Positions 34,648 through 45,690 are shown, counted from the first letter of the stretch. The stretch: DNA of 64,000 bases from CADCVT01 sp036389155 (GCA_036389155.1 DASVQN010000027.1:62001-126000), one strand, 5' to 3'. Notes: generated by a model from the letters alone, not told the origin. Translations and numbers: made by a program.

Positions 34648-35726
34648 TTGCGCATCTTCCCCGACCGCGTGATCCAGCGACGCCGCTTCATCTCCGCCAC
34701 GAACCGCGCGCGCGTGTCGGGGTAGTGGTGGATGCGCGCGTCCGGCCAGTAGCCGTTCCAGAACGGCGCCGCGAAGAACCCGCCCTCCTGCCAGTCGATC
34801 GAGATGAGCGAGAGCGCCTGGATGTCGAAGTCCTCGACGAGCTTGAAGGTGTGGTCGAGCCAGGCGACGCTGTCGGCGCCCGAGTCCGCGCCCACGTAGG
34901 CCGGCGTCGACTCGGAGATCTGCAGCGCCAGCCCCATCGACCGCGCCTCGCCCAGCAGCTCGCGCGTGCGCAGCTCGTACTCCTCGCGCGCCTGCTCGGA
35001 CGAGCGGCCGAAGCAGCAGCTGTCCTGCCAGTAGGAGATGCCGAAGGCGTCGACGTAGTCACGCCCCGGATAGAAGGCGGACATCGGCAGCGCGGGGCCG
35101 CCGCGCGCCGCCTTGGCGAGCGTCCCGCTGCCGGTGGCGAACAGCGACGGGTCCGCGCCGCGCCAGAACGCGCCCGCCGAGTGCCAGACGAACCGCACGT
35201 TGCGCACGCCTTCCGCGCGCAGCACGTCGACGACGCGGCGGTAGGCCGCCTTGTAGACCTCCGGCGGGCCGTACTGCCCGCCGAGCAGGTCGAACTCGTA
35301 GCCGGGGCGCAGGTAGACGACGGTGTCGAGGTCGCGCAGCCCGGCGGCGACGCGGCGCAGCGTCGCGTCGTAGGCGCCCGCCGCGATCGCCGCGCTGTAC
35401 GGCGGCGACGGCGTCGACACCGAGCCGAAGCTGAGGCCGAGGTTCACGACGAGGCCGCGGTGGGTGCGTACCGCGGAGCGGATGTCGCCGAGGACGCCGT
35501 CGACCGCCGCGTCGTCCTCGTAGACGCCGACGTACCACATCGCCCCGGCCGGCCTGACGCCCGTCCCGCGCTGCACCGCGTCCGCCTTGTCGACGCCCGA
35601 CTGCCCGACGATGAGCAGCGTGTGGCCGGGCCGCACGTCCGCCGCGGCCGGGGCGGCCAGGAGAAGCGCCGTCAACAGGGCGAGGAGGCAGACGCGCACG
35701 TTCACATGAACGTGACGCGAGCGCAC
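34584..35726 (-). CDS. Secreted glycosidase-like TIM-barrel protein
   Basis: About 380 residues with a signal peptide (basic RSRH, then LLALLTALLLAAPAAA). The body looks like a GH26-type (beta-mannanase-like) barrel: LIVGQSG, VVNLGLSFG, TVVYLRPGYEFD, NVRFVWHSAG, DAFGISYWQDSC, LALQISESTPAY and LSLISIDWQEGG. Glu residues at the ends of strands 4 and 7 could be catalytic, but I cannot prove it. GTG 35726 overlaps the isochorismatase stop (TAGTG); GTG 35705 and 35699 are alternatives. The basic tail after residue 350 is probably disordered. Confidence 0.72.
   Translation of the reverse strand: MRSRHVHVNVRVCLLALLTALLLAAPAAADVRPGHTLLIVGQSGVDKADAVQRGTGVRPAGAMWYVGVYEDDAAVDGVLGDIRSAVRTHRGLVVNLGLSFGSVSTPSPPYSAAIAAGAYDATLRRVAAGLRDLDTVVYLRPGYEFDLLGGQYGPPEVYKAAYRRVVDVLRAEGVRNVRFVWHSAGAFWRGADPSLFATGSGTLAKAARGGPALPMSAFYPGRDYVDAFGISYWQDSCCFGRSSEQAREEYELRTRELLGEARSMGLALQISESTPAYVGADSGADSVAWLDHTFKLVEDFDIQALSLISIDWQEGGFFAAPFWNGYWPDARIHHYPDTRARFVAEMKRRRWITRSGKMRKWLSQDQRAPRSKHRSTRSTR
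35697..35714. repeat. Inverted repeat CACGTTCA-CA-TGAACGTG
   Basis: Two 8-base arms with a 2-base centre lie over the start region of the glycosidase-like gene. It could be a dimeric regulator site if translation starts at 35705 or later, or chance within coding sequence. Confidence 0.4.
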
Positions 35727-36259
35727 TACTTGCGGCGGAGCATCTCCTCCGTCGTCACCACGGCCGCGAACTCCCCGTCGAGGTTCGCCGCCGTCACCCG
35801 CGCGAGCGTGTCCGCGTCGAAGCCGCCGTGGTCGAACGTCGCCGTCGCGTCGATGACGAAGTCCACGTCGTAGCCGAGGTTGCCGCCCATGCGCGCGGTC
35901 GTCTCGCAGCACATGTTCGTCTGGATCCCGCAGATCGCGATGCGGCGGATGCCGCGCTCGTCGAGCCACGCGCCCAGATCCGGCTCGCCGATGAAGGCCG
36001 AGTTGACGTGCTTGGCGACGAGCAGGTCCGGCGCCCCGCTGACCTCGGGCTTGAAGTCGTTGCCGGGGTGCCCGGGCGCGAGCGGCGAGCCGTCCTCGTC
36101 GGAGTCGTGCCGCACGAACACGACCGGCTCGCCGCGGCGGCGGAAGTCGTCGATCAGCGTCGCGACGTTCGCCTCGCACCCCGGGTTGTTCCGCGGCCCC
36201 CACGCCGGGTCGTCGAACGCCCGCTGCAGGTCGACCACGATCAGCGCCTCGCTTGCCAT
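35726..36259 (-). CDS. Isochorismatase-family (cysteine) hydrolase
   Basis: A 177-residue cysteine hydrolase. The catalytic triad is visible as D10 (IVVDLQRAF), Lys in VAKHVNSAF, and Cys in GIQTNMCCETTARMGGNLGY, with the cis-peptide preceding it. Family members hydrolyse isochorismate, nicotinamide or N-carbamoyl compounds; the substrate here is open. ATG 36259 is supported by a TAGGAT box 7 bases upstream. It begins a minus-strand operon with the glycosidase-like, SRPBCC and Tim44-like genes. Confidence 0.92.
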   Translation of the reverse strand: MASEALIVVDLQRAFDDPAWGPRNNPGCEANVATLIDDFRRRGEPVVFVRHDSDEDGSPLAPGHPGNDFKPEVSGAPDLLVAKHVNSAFIGEPDLGAWLDERGIRRIAICGIQTNMCCETTARMGGNLGYDVDFVIDATATFDHGGFDADTLARVTAANLDGEFAAVVTTEEMLRRK

Positions 36260-36266
36260 GCTGGCG

Positions 36267-36272
36267 ATCCTA
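36267..36272 (-). promoter_or_regulatory. -10 box TAGGAT, leaderless start of isochorismatase gene
   Basis: On the minus strand TAGGAT is followed by 7 bases and ATG 36259. It abuts the divergent gene starting at 36274. Confidence 0.6.
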
Positions 36273-36273
36273 C

Positions 36274-36588
36274 GTGTGGCTCGTGGACGGCAACAACGTG
36301 ATGGGCTCGCGCCCCGACGGCTGGTGGCGCGACCGCGCCGGCGCGATGCAGCGCCTCGTCGCACAGCTCGAAGAGCTGGCGCAGCGGACCGGCGAGGAGG
36401 TCGCCGTCGTCTTCGACGGCCGCGACCGCGACCTGCAGGCGACCCACGTCGACGTCGCCTTCGCGCCCCACGCCGACGACGCGCTGGCCGAGCGCGCGCG
36501 GCCGGGCGTCACCCTCGTCACCTCCGACCGCGAGCTCGCCGAGCGCGCGACGGCGCGCGGCGCCGCCGTCGAGGGCGCGGGCGCGTTC

Positions 36589-36603
<15 letters not shown>
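36274..36603 (+). CDS. NYN-domain protein (YacP/Rae1-like nuclease)
   Basis: A 109-residue PIN-like NYN protein. The N-terminal WLVDGNNVMGS carries the first acidic residue, VVFDGRDRD the second, and VTLVTSDRELAERA the third, the metal site of YacP/Rae1 endoribonucleases that cut mRNA on the ribosome. It is shorter than the usual 170 residues and lacks the C-terminal extension. GTG 36274 is inferred from the family start. The 3' end overlaps the oppF gene by 15 bases. Confidence 0.85.
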
Positions 36604-38716
<2,113 letters not shown>

Positions 38717-38720
<4 letters not shown>

Positions 38721-39667
38721 TGGAGGCGGATCCTCGGGTCGAGGGCGGCGTACACGATGTCGACGAGCGTGTTGAACACGACGACGAAGAACGCGCCGTA
38801 CATCGTCACCGCCAGCACGGGCGGGACGTCGAGGCGGCCGATCGACTCGGCGAAGTACTGGCCGACGCCCTGCAGGTCGAAGACGGTCTCGGTGAGGATC
38901 GCGCCGCCGCCGAGGACGAGGCCGAAGTCCAGCCCCCAGAGCGTGATCACGGGGATCAGCGAGTTGCGCAGCACGTGGCGGACGAGGACGCGGCGCTCGG
39001 GCAGCCCCTTCGCCCGCGCCGTCCGCACGTAGTCGTCGTTGATGGTGTCGAGCACGCTCGAACGCACGACGCGCGAGTACACGCCGACGAACAGCGTGGC
39101 GAGCACGATCCACGGCAGCAGCAGGTGGTAGAACCACTCCCACAGGCCCTTCTCGCCTATCTCGGTGTAGCCGCCGTTGGGGAAGATGCCCCACTCGTAG
39201 CCGAGGTAGTTGCGCGCCAGCGCACCCAGCCAGAACACGGGCATGGATATGCCGATGATCGCCAGCACGGTCACCAGGCGGTCCGACCACTGCCCCGCTC
39301 TGACCGCGGTGAACAGGCCGAGCGCGACCCCCGTCGCGAACCACAGCAGCGCCGCGCCGATCGCCAGCGCGAGCGTCCGCGGCAGGCCGCGCTTGATCTC
39401 CTCGGTCACGTTGATCCGGTTGGTCTGCGAGATCAGGTTGCCCGAGAAGAGCTTCTTCATCATCGTCGCGTACTGCGAGTAGATGGGGTCGTCGAAGCCC
39501 CACTCCTTCTTGATCTGCTCGATGACCAGCGGCGTCGCCTGCTTGCCCGCCATCCGGTCCGCGGGGTCGCCGTTGGGGATGACGTTGAAGATCAGGAAGA
39601 CGAGGACCGAGACCGCGAACAGCACCAGCACCATCGCGATGAGCCGGCGGATGATGAACGCGGTCAC
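38717..39667 (-). CDS. oppB: Oligopeptide ABC transporter permease (OppB type)
   Basis: A 316-residue membrane protein with six helices. It begins with the classic FIIRRLIAMVLVLFAVSVLVFL and has the EAA-like loop DDYVRTARAKGLPERRVLVRH that contacts the ATPases. The large loop after helix 1 (about 40-90) is typical of OppB/DppB. GTG 39667 lies 3 bases after the OppC stop. Confidence 0.94.
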
Positions 39668-39670
39668 GGG

Positions 39671-40723
39671 CTACTGGTCCAGCTTGATCGTGGCGCGCGG
39701 GTCCAGCGCGTCGCGCACGCCGTCGCCGAAGACGTTCAGGGAGAGGACGGTCAGCACGAGCATCCCGCCCGGGACGATCGTGAGGTGCGGCGACGTCACG
39801 AGCAGCTTGATGCCGTCCGAGATCATCGTCCCCCACGACGGGTTCGGCGGGCGGACGCCGGCGCCGAGGAACGACAGCGCCGCCTCGAGCAGGATCGCGT
39901 TGGCGACCAGGATCGGGACGAACACGAGGATCGTCGAGAGCATGTTCGGCAGCAGCTCGCGGAACATGATCCGCGCGTCCGACGCGCCCTGCGCGCGGGC
40001 CGCCTCGATGAACTCCTTCTCGCGCAGCGACAGCACCTGCCCGCGGATCGGCCGCGCGAGGTAGACCACGGACACCGAGCCGATGATGAGCGTGGGTATC
40101 CACAGCGAGTTGCCCTGCACCGTGGTGAAGCCCAGGTTCAGGCCGCCGAGGGACAGCGACACGCCGAGCGCGATGCCCAGCAGCAGCACGGGGAAGGCCC
40201 ACAGGACGTCCATGCCGCGCGAGATGATCGCGTCGACCCACTTGCGGTAGTAGCCGGCGAGCAGGCCGAGCGTGACGGCGAGGAGCACGGTGATGATCGA
40301 AGCCGTGATCCCGATGAAGAGCGAGTTGCGCGCGCCGTAGAGCAGGCGCACCATGACGTCGCGGCCGCTGCCGTCGGCGCCGAGGAAGTACTTGCCGTCG
40401 GCCTTCAGCCACTGCGGGCCGATCGGGACGCCGTCGAGCGCTACGACGTCGGTCCCGTCCTTGCCGACGTCGATGCGGTCGGTCAGGTGGGTCTTGTTCG
40501 GCCCGGTGTGGGCCACCTGGTTGGACCAGATCGGCGCCGCGAGGGCCGAGCCGACCAGCAGGAGGAACAGCAGCCCGAAGGCGAGGGCCACCTTGTTGCG
40601 CCGCAGGCGCCGGAGCGCGAGCTTGCCGGGGCCGATCCCGGCGACGACCTCGTCGGGGTCGGCCTGCTCGTAGACGCCTTCGGCGTCGGGGAGCTTGGTC
40701 GTGATGGGGTCGGTGGCAGCCAT
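39671..40723 (-). CDS. oppC: Oligopeptide ABC transporter permease (OppC type)
   Basis: A 350-residue permease with a long cytoplasmic N-terminus, six helices and the family motifs LGADGSGRDVMVRLLYGARNS and KEFIEAARAQGASDARIMFRE (EAA loop). The ending FGDGVRDALDPR is conserved in OppC/DppC. It follows the binding-protein gene by 73 bases, a gap that contains a strong hairpin. Confidence 0.94.
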   Translation of the reverse strand: MAATDPITTKLPDAEGVYEQADPDEVVAGIGPGKLALRRLRRNKVALAFGLLFLLLVGSALAAPIWSNQVAHTGPNKTHLTDRIDVGKDGTDVVALDGVPIGPQWLKADGKYFLGADGSGRDVMVRLLYGARNSLFIGITASIITVLLAVTLGLLAGYYRKWVDAIISRGMDVLWAFPVLLLGIALGVSLSLGGLNLGFTTVQGNSLWIPTLIIGSVSVVYLARPIRGQVLSLREKEFIEAARAQGASDARIMFRELLPNMLSTILVFVPILVANAILLEAALSFLGAGVRPPNPSWGTMISDGIKLLVTSPHLTIVPGGMLVLTVLSLNVFGDGVRDALDPRATIKLDQ

Positions 40724-40753
40724 CGAGCGGTGGGTCAGCGCATTGTGACGCGA

Positions 40754-40781
40754 ACGGGGGGCCGCCGTAGCAGCCCCCCGT
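40754..40781 (-). terminator. 9-base-pair intergenic hairpin between binding protein and permeases
   Basis: ACGGGGGGC (40754-40762) and GCCCCCCGT (40773-40781) form a perfect stem with a 10-base loop. It lies just after the binding-protein stop. Such hairpins often stop part of transcription or protect the upstream mRNA, so the binding protein is made in excess over the transporter. Confidence 0.75.
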
Positions 40782-40796
40782 ACGTCGCGTCCGTGG

Positions 40797-42494
40797 CTAG
40801 CTCGAGCCCGACTTCAGGCAGAGCTGCGTCAGGTCCAGCTCGTACACCGGGCTGGTGACCGTGCAGTTGTCGAAGTCCACGTTCTCCGAGACGAAGTTCG
40901 CGAGCTTGCGATGTCCGTACGGAGCGATGTGGGCCTTGTCGACGAGCAGCCGGTCGGCCTGGGCGTACTGCGGAGCCGCCTCATCCAGGTTGGCGTTCTT
41001 GTTCGCCGCGTGGATGAGCTTGTCCACCTCGGGATCGCTGACGTTCCCGAAGTTCTGGTTGTTGGTCTGCTGGATGGACTTCGAGTCCACGAGGAACATG
41101 AAGTTCCGCGGGTGCGGGAAGTCCTGGAACCAGTTGGCGAAGCCGGCCTGGGCCTTCGTCTTCTGGTTGCCGATGGTCGTGAAGTAGACCGAGGCCTCGA
41201 CGATCTTCGGCTCCGCCTTGAAGCCGATGTCGTTGAGCACGTCGGCGAGGTACTCCGTCACCGGCTTCGACGGATCCTCGTCGTTGCCGTAGACCGACAC
41301 CTTGGTGCCGGCGAGGCCCTCGTCCTTGATGATCTGCTTCGCCTTGTCGACCTGCGGCTCGGCGTTCGGATCGCCGTACGGGCAGTCCTCGATCTTCTCG
41401 TAGCCCTTCATGCCCGGGGGCAGGAAGTTGCAGCCGGGCTCGAGCAGGCCGCCGAACAGACGCGCGAGCGCACGCTTGTCGATCGCGAAGTTGACCGCCT
41501 TGCGGGCGTTCTCGTTGTTGAACGGCTTCACGCGCTCGTTGAGGAAGTAGTAGTACGTCGAGTTGGTGACGTACTCCTCGAACCGGTCGGCGTACTGCGC
41601 CTTGACCGTGCGGAGCTGATCGGCCGGCGGCGGATCCAGGATCCAGTCCACCTTGTTCTGGATGACGTCCTGCGTCTGGCGCTGCTGGTTCTTGACGATG
41701 TCGACGTGGATCTTGTCGAGCGTCGCCTCGGGGATGCCCTCGATCTGCGGGAACTGGTCGTTCTTCACGAGGTCGAACGAGCGGTTCTGCTTCATGTTCT
41801 CGATCTTGAACGGGCCGACGCCGGGCGGCGGCTTCTTCGTCAGGTTCTCGAACGGGGTGTCCGCCGGGACGATGCCCGCGAAGTCCATCGCGAGGACGTA
41901 CTGGAACGAGCCGTCCGGCTCCTTGAGGTCGACCGTGATCTCACCCGTGGAGTCGTCCGTCTTGATGCCGGCGATGTCGCCCTTGGCCTTGCCCTTCTTG
42001 ACGTACTCCTCGGCGCCGACGATGCCCAGGTAGAAGGCGCTGCCGCCTGACTCCAGGTTGAGCACGCGCTTGATCGTCGTCTCGAACGCGCTGGCCGTGA
42101 CCGGCGAGCCGTCGGAGAACTTCAGGCCCTGGCGCAGCTTGAGCGTGTACGTCTTGCCGCCGTTGGAGATCTCCGGCAGCGCCTCGGCCAGGCCCGGGAT
42201 GAGCTCGGCACCGGCCGCGCCCTCCTCGTGCTTGTACGAGAGAAGCGGCGTGTACGCCGTCCAGAGCGAGTTCCAGCCCTCGAGCGTGTACGCAAGAGCC
42301 GGGTCCATGTAGTCCGGGAACGACGTCAGGTTGATCGTCGCGTTCCCTCCACCGGCGCTCTTCGCGGGCGTGCCGCTCGTATCGCCGCTGCTGCCGCTCT
42401 TCTCGTTGTCGTCGTCGCCGCCGCAGGCCGCGGCGCCGAGGGCGAGAACGAGCACGGCCATGAGGCCCAGCAGGGTCCTCAGTGTGCTTCGCAT
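40797..42494 (-). CDS. oppA: Peptide ABC transporter substrate-binding lipoprotein (family 5)
   Basis: A 565-residue family 5 solute-binding protein. The signal peptide ends in a lipobox (LGAAAC), so it is tethered to the membrane. The Ser/Gly-rich linker is followed by the bilobed domain with YTLKLRQGLKFSDGSPVTA, RPPPGVGPF-like KPPPGVGPFKIE and YYFLNERVKPFNNENARKAVNFAID. ATG 42494 is chosen over the in-frame ATG 42500 because AGGAGG lies 6 bases before it. It leads the opp operon. A lipobox-lacking paralogue lies 1.6 kb away. Confidence 0.95.
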   Translation of the reverse strand: MRSTLRTLLGLMAVLVLALGAAACGGDDDNEKSGSSGDTSGTPAKSAGGGNATINLTSFPDYMDPALAYTLEGWNSLWTAYTPLLSYKHEEGAAGAELIPGLAEALPEISNGGKTYTLKLRQGLKFSDGSPVTASAFETTIKRVLNLESGGSAFYLGIVGAEEYVKKGKAKGDIAGIKTDDSTGEITVDLKEPDGSFQYVLAMDFAGIVPADTPFENLTKKPPPGVGPFKIENMKQNRSFDLVKNDQFPQIEGIPEATLDKIHVDIVKNQQRQTQDVIQNKVDWILDPPPADQLRTVKAQYADRFEEYVTNSTYYYFLNERVKPFNNENARKAVNFAIDKRALARLFGGLLEPGCNFLPPGMKGYEKIEDCPYGDPNAEPQVDKAKQIIKDEGLAGTKVSVYGNDEDPSKPVTEYLADVLNDIGFKAEPKIVEASVYFTTIGNQKTKAQAGFANWFQDFPHPRNFMFLVDSKSIQQTNNQNFGNVSDPEVDKLIHAANKNANLDEAAPQYAQADRLLVDKAHIAPYGHRKLANFVSENVDFDNCTVTSPVYELDLTQLCLKSGSS

Positions 42495-42619
42495 GTGCAT
42501 CCTCCTCTTAAGGTTTCGGAGCCCTCGGCCCCGACCTCCCTTTCCAGCAAGCGCGTGGAGCGTACAACTGCGCTGGCGAAGGGCAAGCCGCGGTTAACGG
42601 AAGATCAATCGCCGAGGGG

Positions 42620-43111
42620 TCATTCAAGGTACGTCACGACGTCCCTCGTCGGGGCCCGCTCGGGCACGCGCTGCTCCTGACGGGGGTGGCCGAGGTGCAG
42701 CAGGCCGAGCACCTGCTCGCCGTCCTCGACGCCGACGGCGGCGCGCCCCTCCGGCGTCTGCAGGACGGCCGGCGTGCGCCAGTAGGTCGCGAGTCCGCGT
42801 GCGTGCGCGGCGAGCAGCACGATGTACGCGGCGGCCGCGGTCGCGTCGCGGTCCTCCTCGTCGCCGAGCGCGGACACGACGACCAGCGTCGGCGCGCGGT
42901 CGAGCTTCGCCGCGGCCTCCGGGCCGGCCGCCTGCTTGAGCCGCTCGAGCGCGTTCGGGCCGACGACCCGGAAGCGCCACGGGTTCGTCAGGTGGTGGTT
43001 GGGGGCCCAGCGCGCGAGCTCGAAGAGCTCGTCGAGCGTCTCGCGGTCGACGGGCTCGGGCGCGTACGCCTTGTGCGTGCGCCGCGTCCGGATCGCGGTC
43101 TCGAGGTCCAT
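42620..43111 (-). CDS. Nitroreductase-family flavoprotein
   Basis: A 163-residue FMN-dependent reductase. The start ETAIRTRRTHKAYAPEPVDRETLDELFELARWAPNHHLTNPWRF is typical of the family (FMN-binding RTRRTHK and the PNHHLTNPW segment). The C-terminal ARGLATYWRTPAV and LLHLGHPRQ complete the fold. It is shorter than average (about 190). The gene overlaps the upstream stop by one base (TGATG). Confidence 0.92.
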   Translation of the reverse strand: MDLETAIRTRRTHKAYAPEPVDRETLDELFELARWAPNHHLTNPWRFRVVGPNALERLKQAAGPEAAAKLDRAPTLVVVSALGDEEDRDATAAAAYIVLLAAHARGLATYWRTPAVLQTPEGRAAVGVEDGEQVLGLLHLGHPRQEQRVPERAPTRDVVTYLE

Positions 43112-43719
43112 CAGTCGTACAGCGACTCCCGGGCGAGCTCGTTGCCGCGCCCGTCCCACAGGAGGACCTCGAGCGTGTCGCCGCGGTAGTCGTCGGGGGC
43201 GACGAGCGTGAAGCGCCCCTCGAGCAGCGCCGCCTGGTCGACGGCGAGGCCGGCCAGCTCCGCGGTCACCGCCGCGCCGCCGCTGAGCAGCGGGCGGCCC
43301 CAGACGAGCGTCATCGCGGCGACGTTGCCGTGCTCGCCGCGCCAGCCCCCGAGCACCTCGTCGCACAGGTCCAGCCGCCACTCGGGGTGGGCCTCGGCGA
43401 TCTCGTCGGTGAAGTCGGCCACCGCCGCGAAGTCCTCCGGCTCACCGCCCTCCTCGGCCGGCGCGAACGAGACGTAGCCGAAGAGCTCGAGGTTCGTCGT
43501 GGTGCGGCTGGTCGCCGGGACGTAGGTGCGCCCGTTCCACGTGCGGTCGGGGTACCACGCGATCTCGCCCGGCTCGCCGAGGTCCTCCCCGTCGGGCTCG
43601 ACGGTCAGGCAGGCGGCGAGGAACTCCTGCTGCAGCCGCTCGGCCCAGCGCCCGTACGGCAGGCCCTCCTGCGGGGGCTCGGCGGCGAAGCGGCACACGA
43701 AACGGTCGGTCGGTGGCAT
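43111..43719 (-). CDS. Conserved hypothetical protein in the dtd operon
   Basis: A 202-residue acidic soluble protein that I do not recognise. It begins with DRFVCRFAAEPPQEGLPYGRWAERLQQEF, has a central NLELFGYVSF strand, a WRLDLCDEVLGGWRGEHG region, and ends with strands FTLVAPDDYRGDTLEVLLWDGRGNE. The pattern suggests a small alpha/beta domain followed by a beta domain. It is coupled by TGATG overlaps to dtd upstream and the nitroreductase downstream. Confidence 0.75.
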   Translation of the reverse strand: MPPTDRFVCRFAAEPPQEGLPYGRWAERLQQEFLAACLTVEPDGEDLGEPGEIAWYPDRTWNGRTYVPATSRTTTNLELFGYVSFAPAEEGGEPEDFAAVADFTDEIAEAHPEWRLDLCDEVLGGWRGEHGNVAAMTLVWGRPLLSGGAAVTAELAGLAVDQAALLEGRFTLVAPDDYRGDTLEVLLWDGRGNELARESLYD

Positions 43720-44138
43720 CAGGGAAGCTCTAGCAGGAGGGTCACCGGGCCGTCGTTGACCAGCGTGACCTGCATCGCCGCGCCGAAGACGCCGCGCTTC
43801 GCGTCGAGGCGGTCGCTGAAGCGCTCGTACAGCGGCTCGGCGTGCTCGGGGCGTGCGGCGGCGACGTAGCTCGGCCGGTTGCCCTTCCGGGCGTCGCCGT
43901 AGAGCGTGAACTGGCTGACGCAGAGCACCTCGCGGCCGCCGAGAGGGTCGTTCATGCGCCCCTCCTCGTTGGCGAACACGCGCAGCGCGCGCACCTTGTC
44001 CGCGAGCCGGTCGGCGACCTGCTCGTCGTCGTCGTGGGTGATCCCGAGCAGCACGAGGAGGCCGGCGCCGATGGAGGCCACCTCTTCACCGTTGACGAGG
44101 ACGTTCGCGCTCGTCACCCTCTGGACCAGGGCCCGCAT
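43719..44138 (-). CDS. dtd: D-aminoacyl-tRNA deacylase
   Basis: Dtd removes D-amino acids wrongly attached to tRNA. The 139-residue product fits the family length and has the key motifs: the start MRALVQRVTSANV, LVLLGITHDD, the active-site SQFTLYGD and the cross-subunit NDGPVT near the end (Gly-cisPro for chiral selection). ATG 44138 faces the plus-strand binding protein gene with only 10 bases between the starts, so their control regions overlap coding DNA. Confidence 0.95.
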   Translation of the reverse strand: MRALVQRVTSANVLVNGEEVASIGAGLLVLLGITHDDDEQVADRLADKVRALRVFANEEGRMNDPLGGREVLCVSQFTLYGDARKGNRPSYVAAARPEHAEPLYERFSDRLDAKRGVFGAAMQVTLVNDGPVTLLLELP

Positions 44139-44148
44139 GGCCCGCATC

Positions 44149-45690
44149 ATGCCCGTGCGCGTCGTCCTCTCCATCCTGGCCCTCCTGATCGTCGCGGCGC
44201 CGGCCCACGGCGCGACCGGGACGTACGGCCTCACCTCGCGGCCCGACTACGTCGACCCGGCGCTGTCGTACACGCTCGAGGGGTGGAGCATCCTGGCGGC
44301 GACGCACACGCCGCTGCTGACCTACGAGCACGTCGACGGCGACGCCGGCACCCGGCTGATCCCGGCGCTGGTCGAGGGGATGCCAGAGGTCTCCGCGGAC
44401 GGGCGGACGTACACGCTGCGCCTGCGCGAGGGGCTGCGGTACACGGACGGGCGCGAGGTGCGGGCGCGCGACTTCGAGCACACGATCAAGCGCGTCCTCA
44501 ACCTGGAGTCCGGCGGCGCGGCGTTCTACCTCGGGATCCGCGGCGCGGACGCGTACGTCAAGAAGGGGAGGGCGCGGGCGGACATCAGCGGCATCGTCAC
44601 CGACGACGCGTCGCGCACGATCCGCATCGACCTGACCGAGCCGGACGGATCGTTCCCGTTCGTCCTCGCGATGCAGTTCGCGGGCCTGGTGCCGGCGGGC
44701 ACCCCCTTCGAGAACCTCTCGAGAAGGCCGCCGCCGGGCGTCGGGCCGTTCCGCATCGCGTCGTCCGGCCGCCGCACGCTCGTGCTGCGCAAGGACCCCG
44801 CGTTCGCGGTGCCCGGTCTCCCGCAGGCGGCGCTCGACGCGATCACGGTGCGCTACGGCGCCCGGCACGGGACGGTCGACGTCCACATCGACCCGCCACC
44901 GCGCCGGCTGCGCACCGGCGACCGCTACCTCGAGCGCGACACGGCGTCGACCTACTACTTCTTCCTCAACGAGCGGCTGCGGCCCTTCGACGACGTCGAG
45001 GTGCGCCGGGCGGTCAACCTCGCGCTCGACAAGCCGGCGCTGGCGCGGCAGTTCAGCGGGCTCTTCACGCCGGGCTGCACGTTCCTGCCGCCGAAGATCC
45101 CGGGCTACGAGGCGCGCGACTGCCCGTACGGCGACCCCAACGGCGCGCCGCAGGTCGACCGGGCGCGGGAGATGATCCGGGCCGCGGGCGCCGAGGGCGC
45201 GCGCGTGACGGTCTACGGCAACGACGAGTCGCCGTCGCGCGGGGTGACGTTCGCGTACGCGCGGATGCTCCGTGCCGTGGGCCTGCGGCCCCGCGTCCGG
45301 ATCGTCGACGCGGGCGTCTACTTCACGACCGTCGGCAACCGGCGCACGCGCGCGCACACCGGCTTCGCCAACTGGTTCCAGGACTTCCCGCACCCGCGGA
45401 ACTTCTTCTTCCTCGTCGACGGCGACTCGATCCAGCCCACGAACAACCAGAACTTCGGCAACGTCGACGACCCCGAGCTGAACGCGCTCTTCGACCGCGT
45501 CAACGTCGCGCCGCTCGACCGGCTGGCCGGCGTCGCCGCCGAGGCCGACCGGCGGATCGTCGACCAGGCGCACGTCGCGCCGTACGGCTACCGCAAGCTC
45601 GGGTTCCTCTTCTCCGAGCGCGTGCCGCCGCAGTGCCGCGCGCTCCAGCCGGTGTACCACGTCGACCTCGCGCGGCTCTGCGTGGCCTAG
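44149..45690 (+). CDS. Orphan family 5 substrate-binding protein without lipobox
   Basis: A 513-residue paralogue of the oppA product; both share long motifs such as HTIKRVLNLESGG, RPPPGVGPF and the TGFANWFQDFPHPRNF-like region. Its signal peptide ends in PAHGA without a lipobox Cys, so it would be secreted free or stay anchored by an uncut signal. It lacks its own permeases and is divergent from dtd. ATG 44137 is an alternative start. It may be a competitor or extracellular scavenger feeding the opp system. Confidence 0.92.
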   Translation: MPVRVVLSILALLIVAAPAHGATGTYGLTSRPDYVDPALSYTLEGWSILAATHTPLLTYEHVDGDAGTRLIPALVEGMPEVSADGRTYTLRLREGLRYTDGREVRARDFEHTIKRVLNLESGGAAFYLGIRGADAYVKKGRARADISGIVTDDASRTIRIDLTEPDGSFPFVLAMQFAGLVPAGTPFENLSRRPPPGVGPFRIASSGRRTLVLRKDPAFAVPGLPQAALDAITVRYGARHGTVDVHIDPPPRRLRTGDRYLERDTASTYYFFLNERLRPFDDVEVRRAVNLALDKPALARQFSGLFTPGCTFLPPKIPGYEARDCPYGDPNGAPQVDRAREMIRAAGAEGARVTVYGNDESPSRGVTFAYARMLRAVGLRPRVRIVDAGVYFTTVGNRRTRAHTGFANWFQDFPHPRNFFFLVDGDSIQPTNNQNFGNVDDPELNALFDRVNVAPLDRLAGVAAEADRRIVDQAHVAPYGYRKLGFLFSERVPPQCRALQPVYHVDLARLCVA

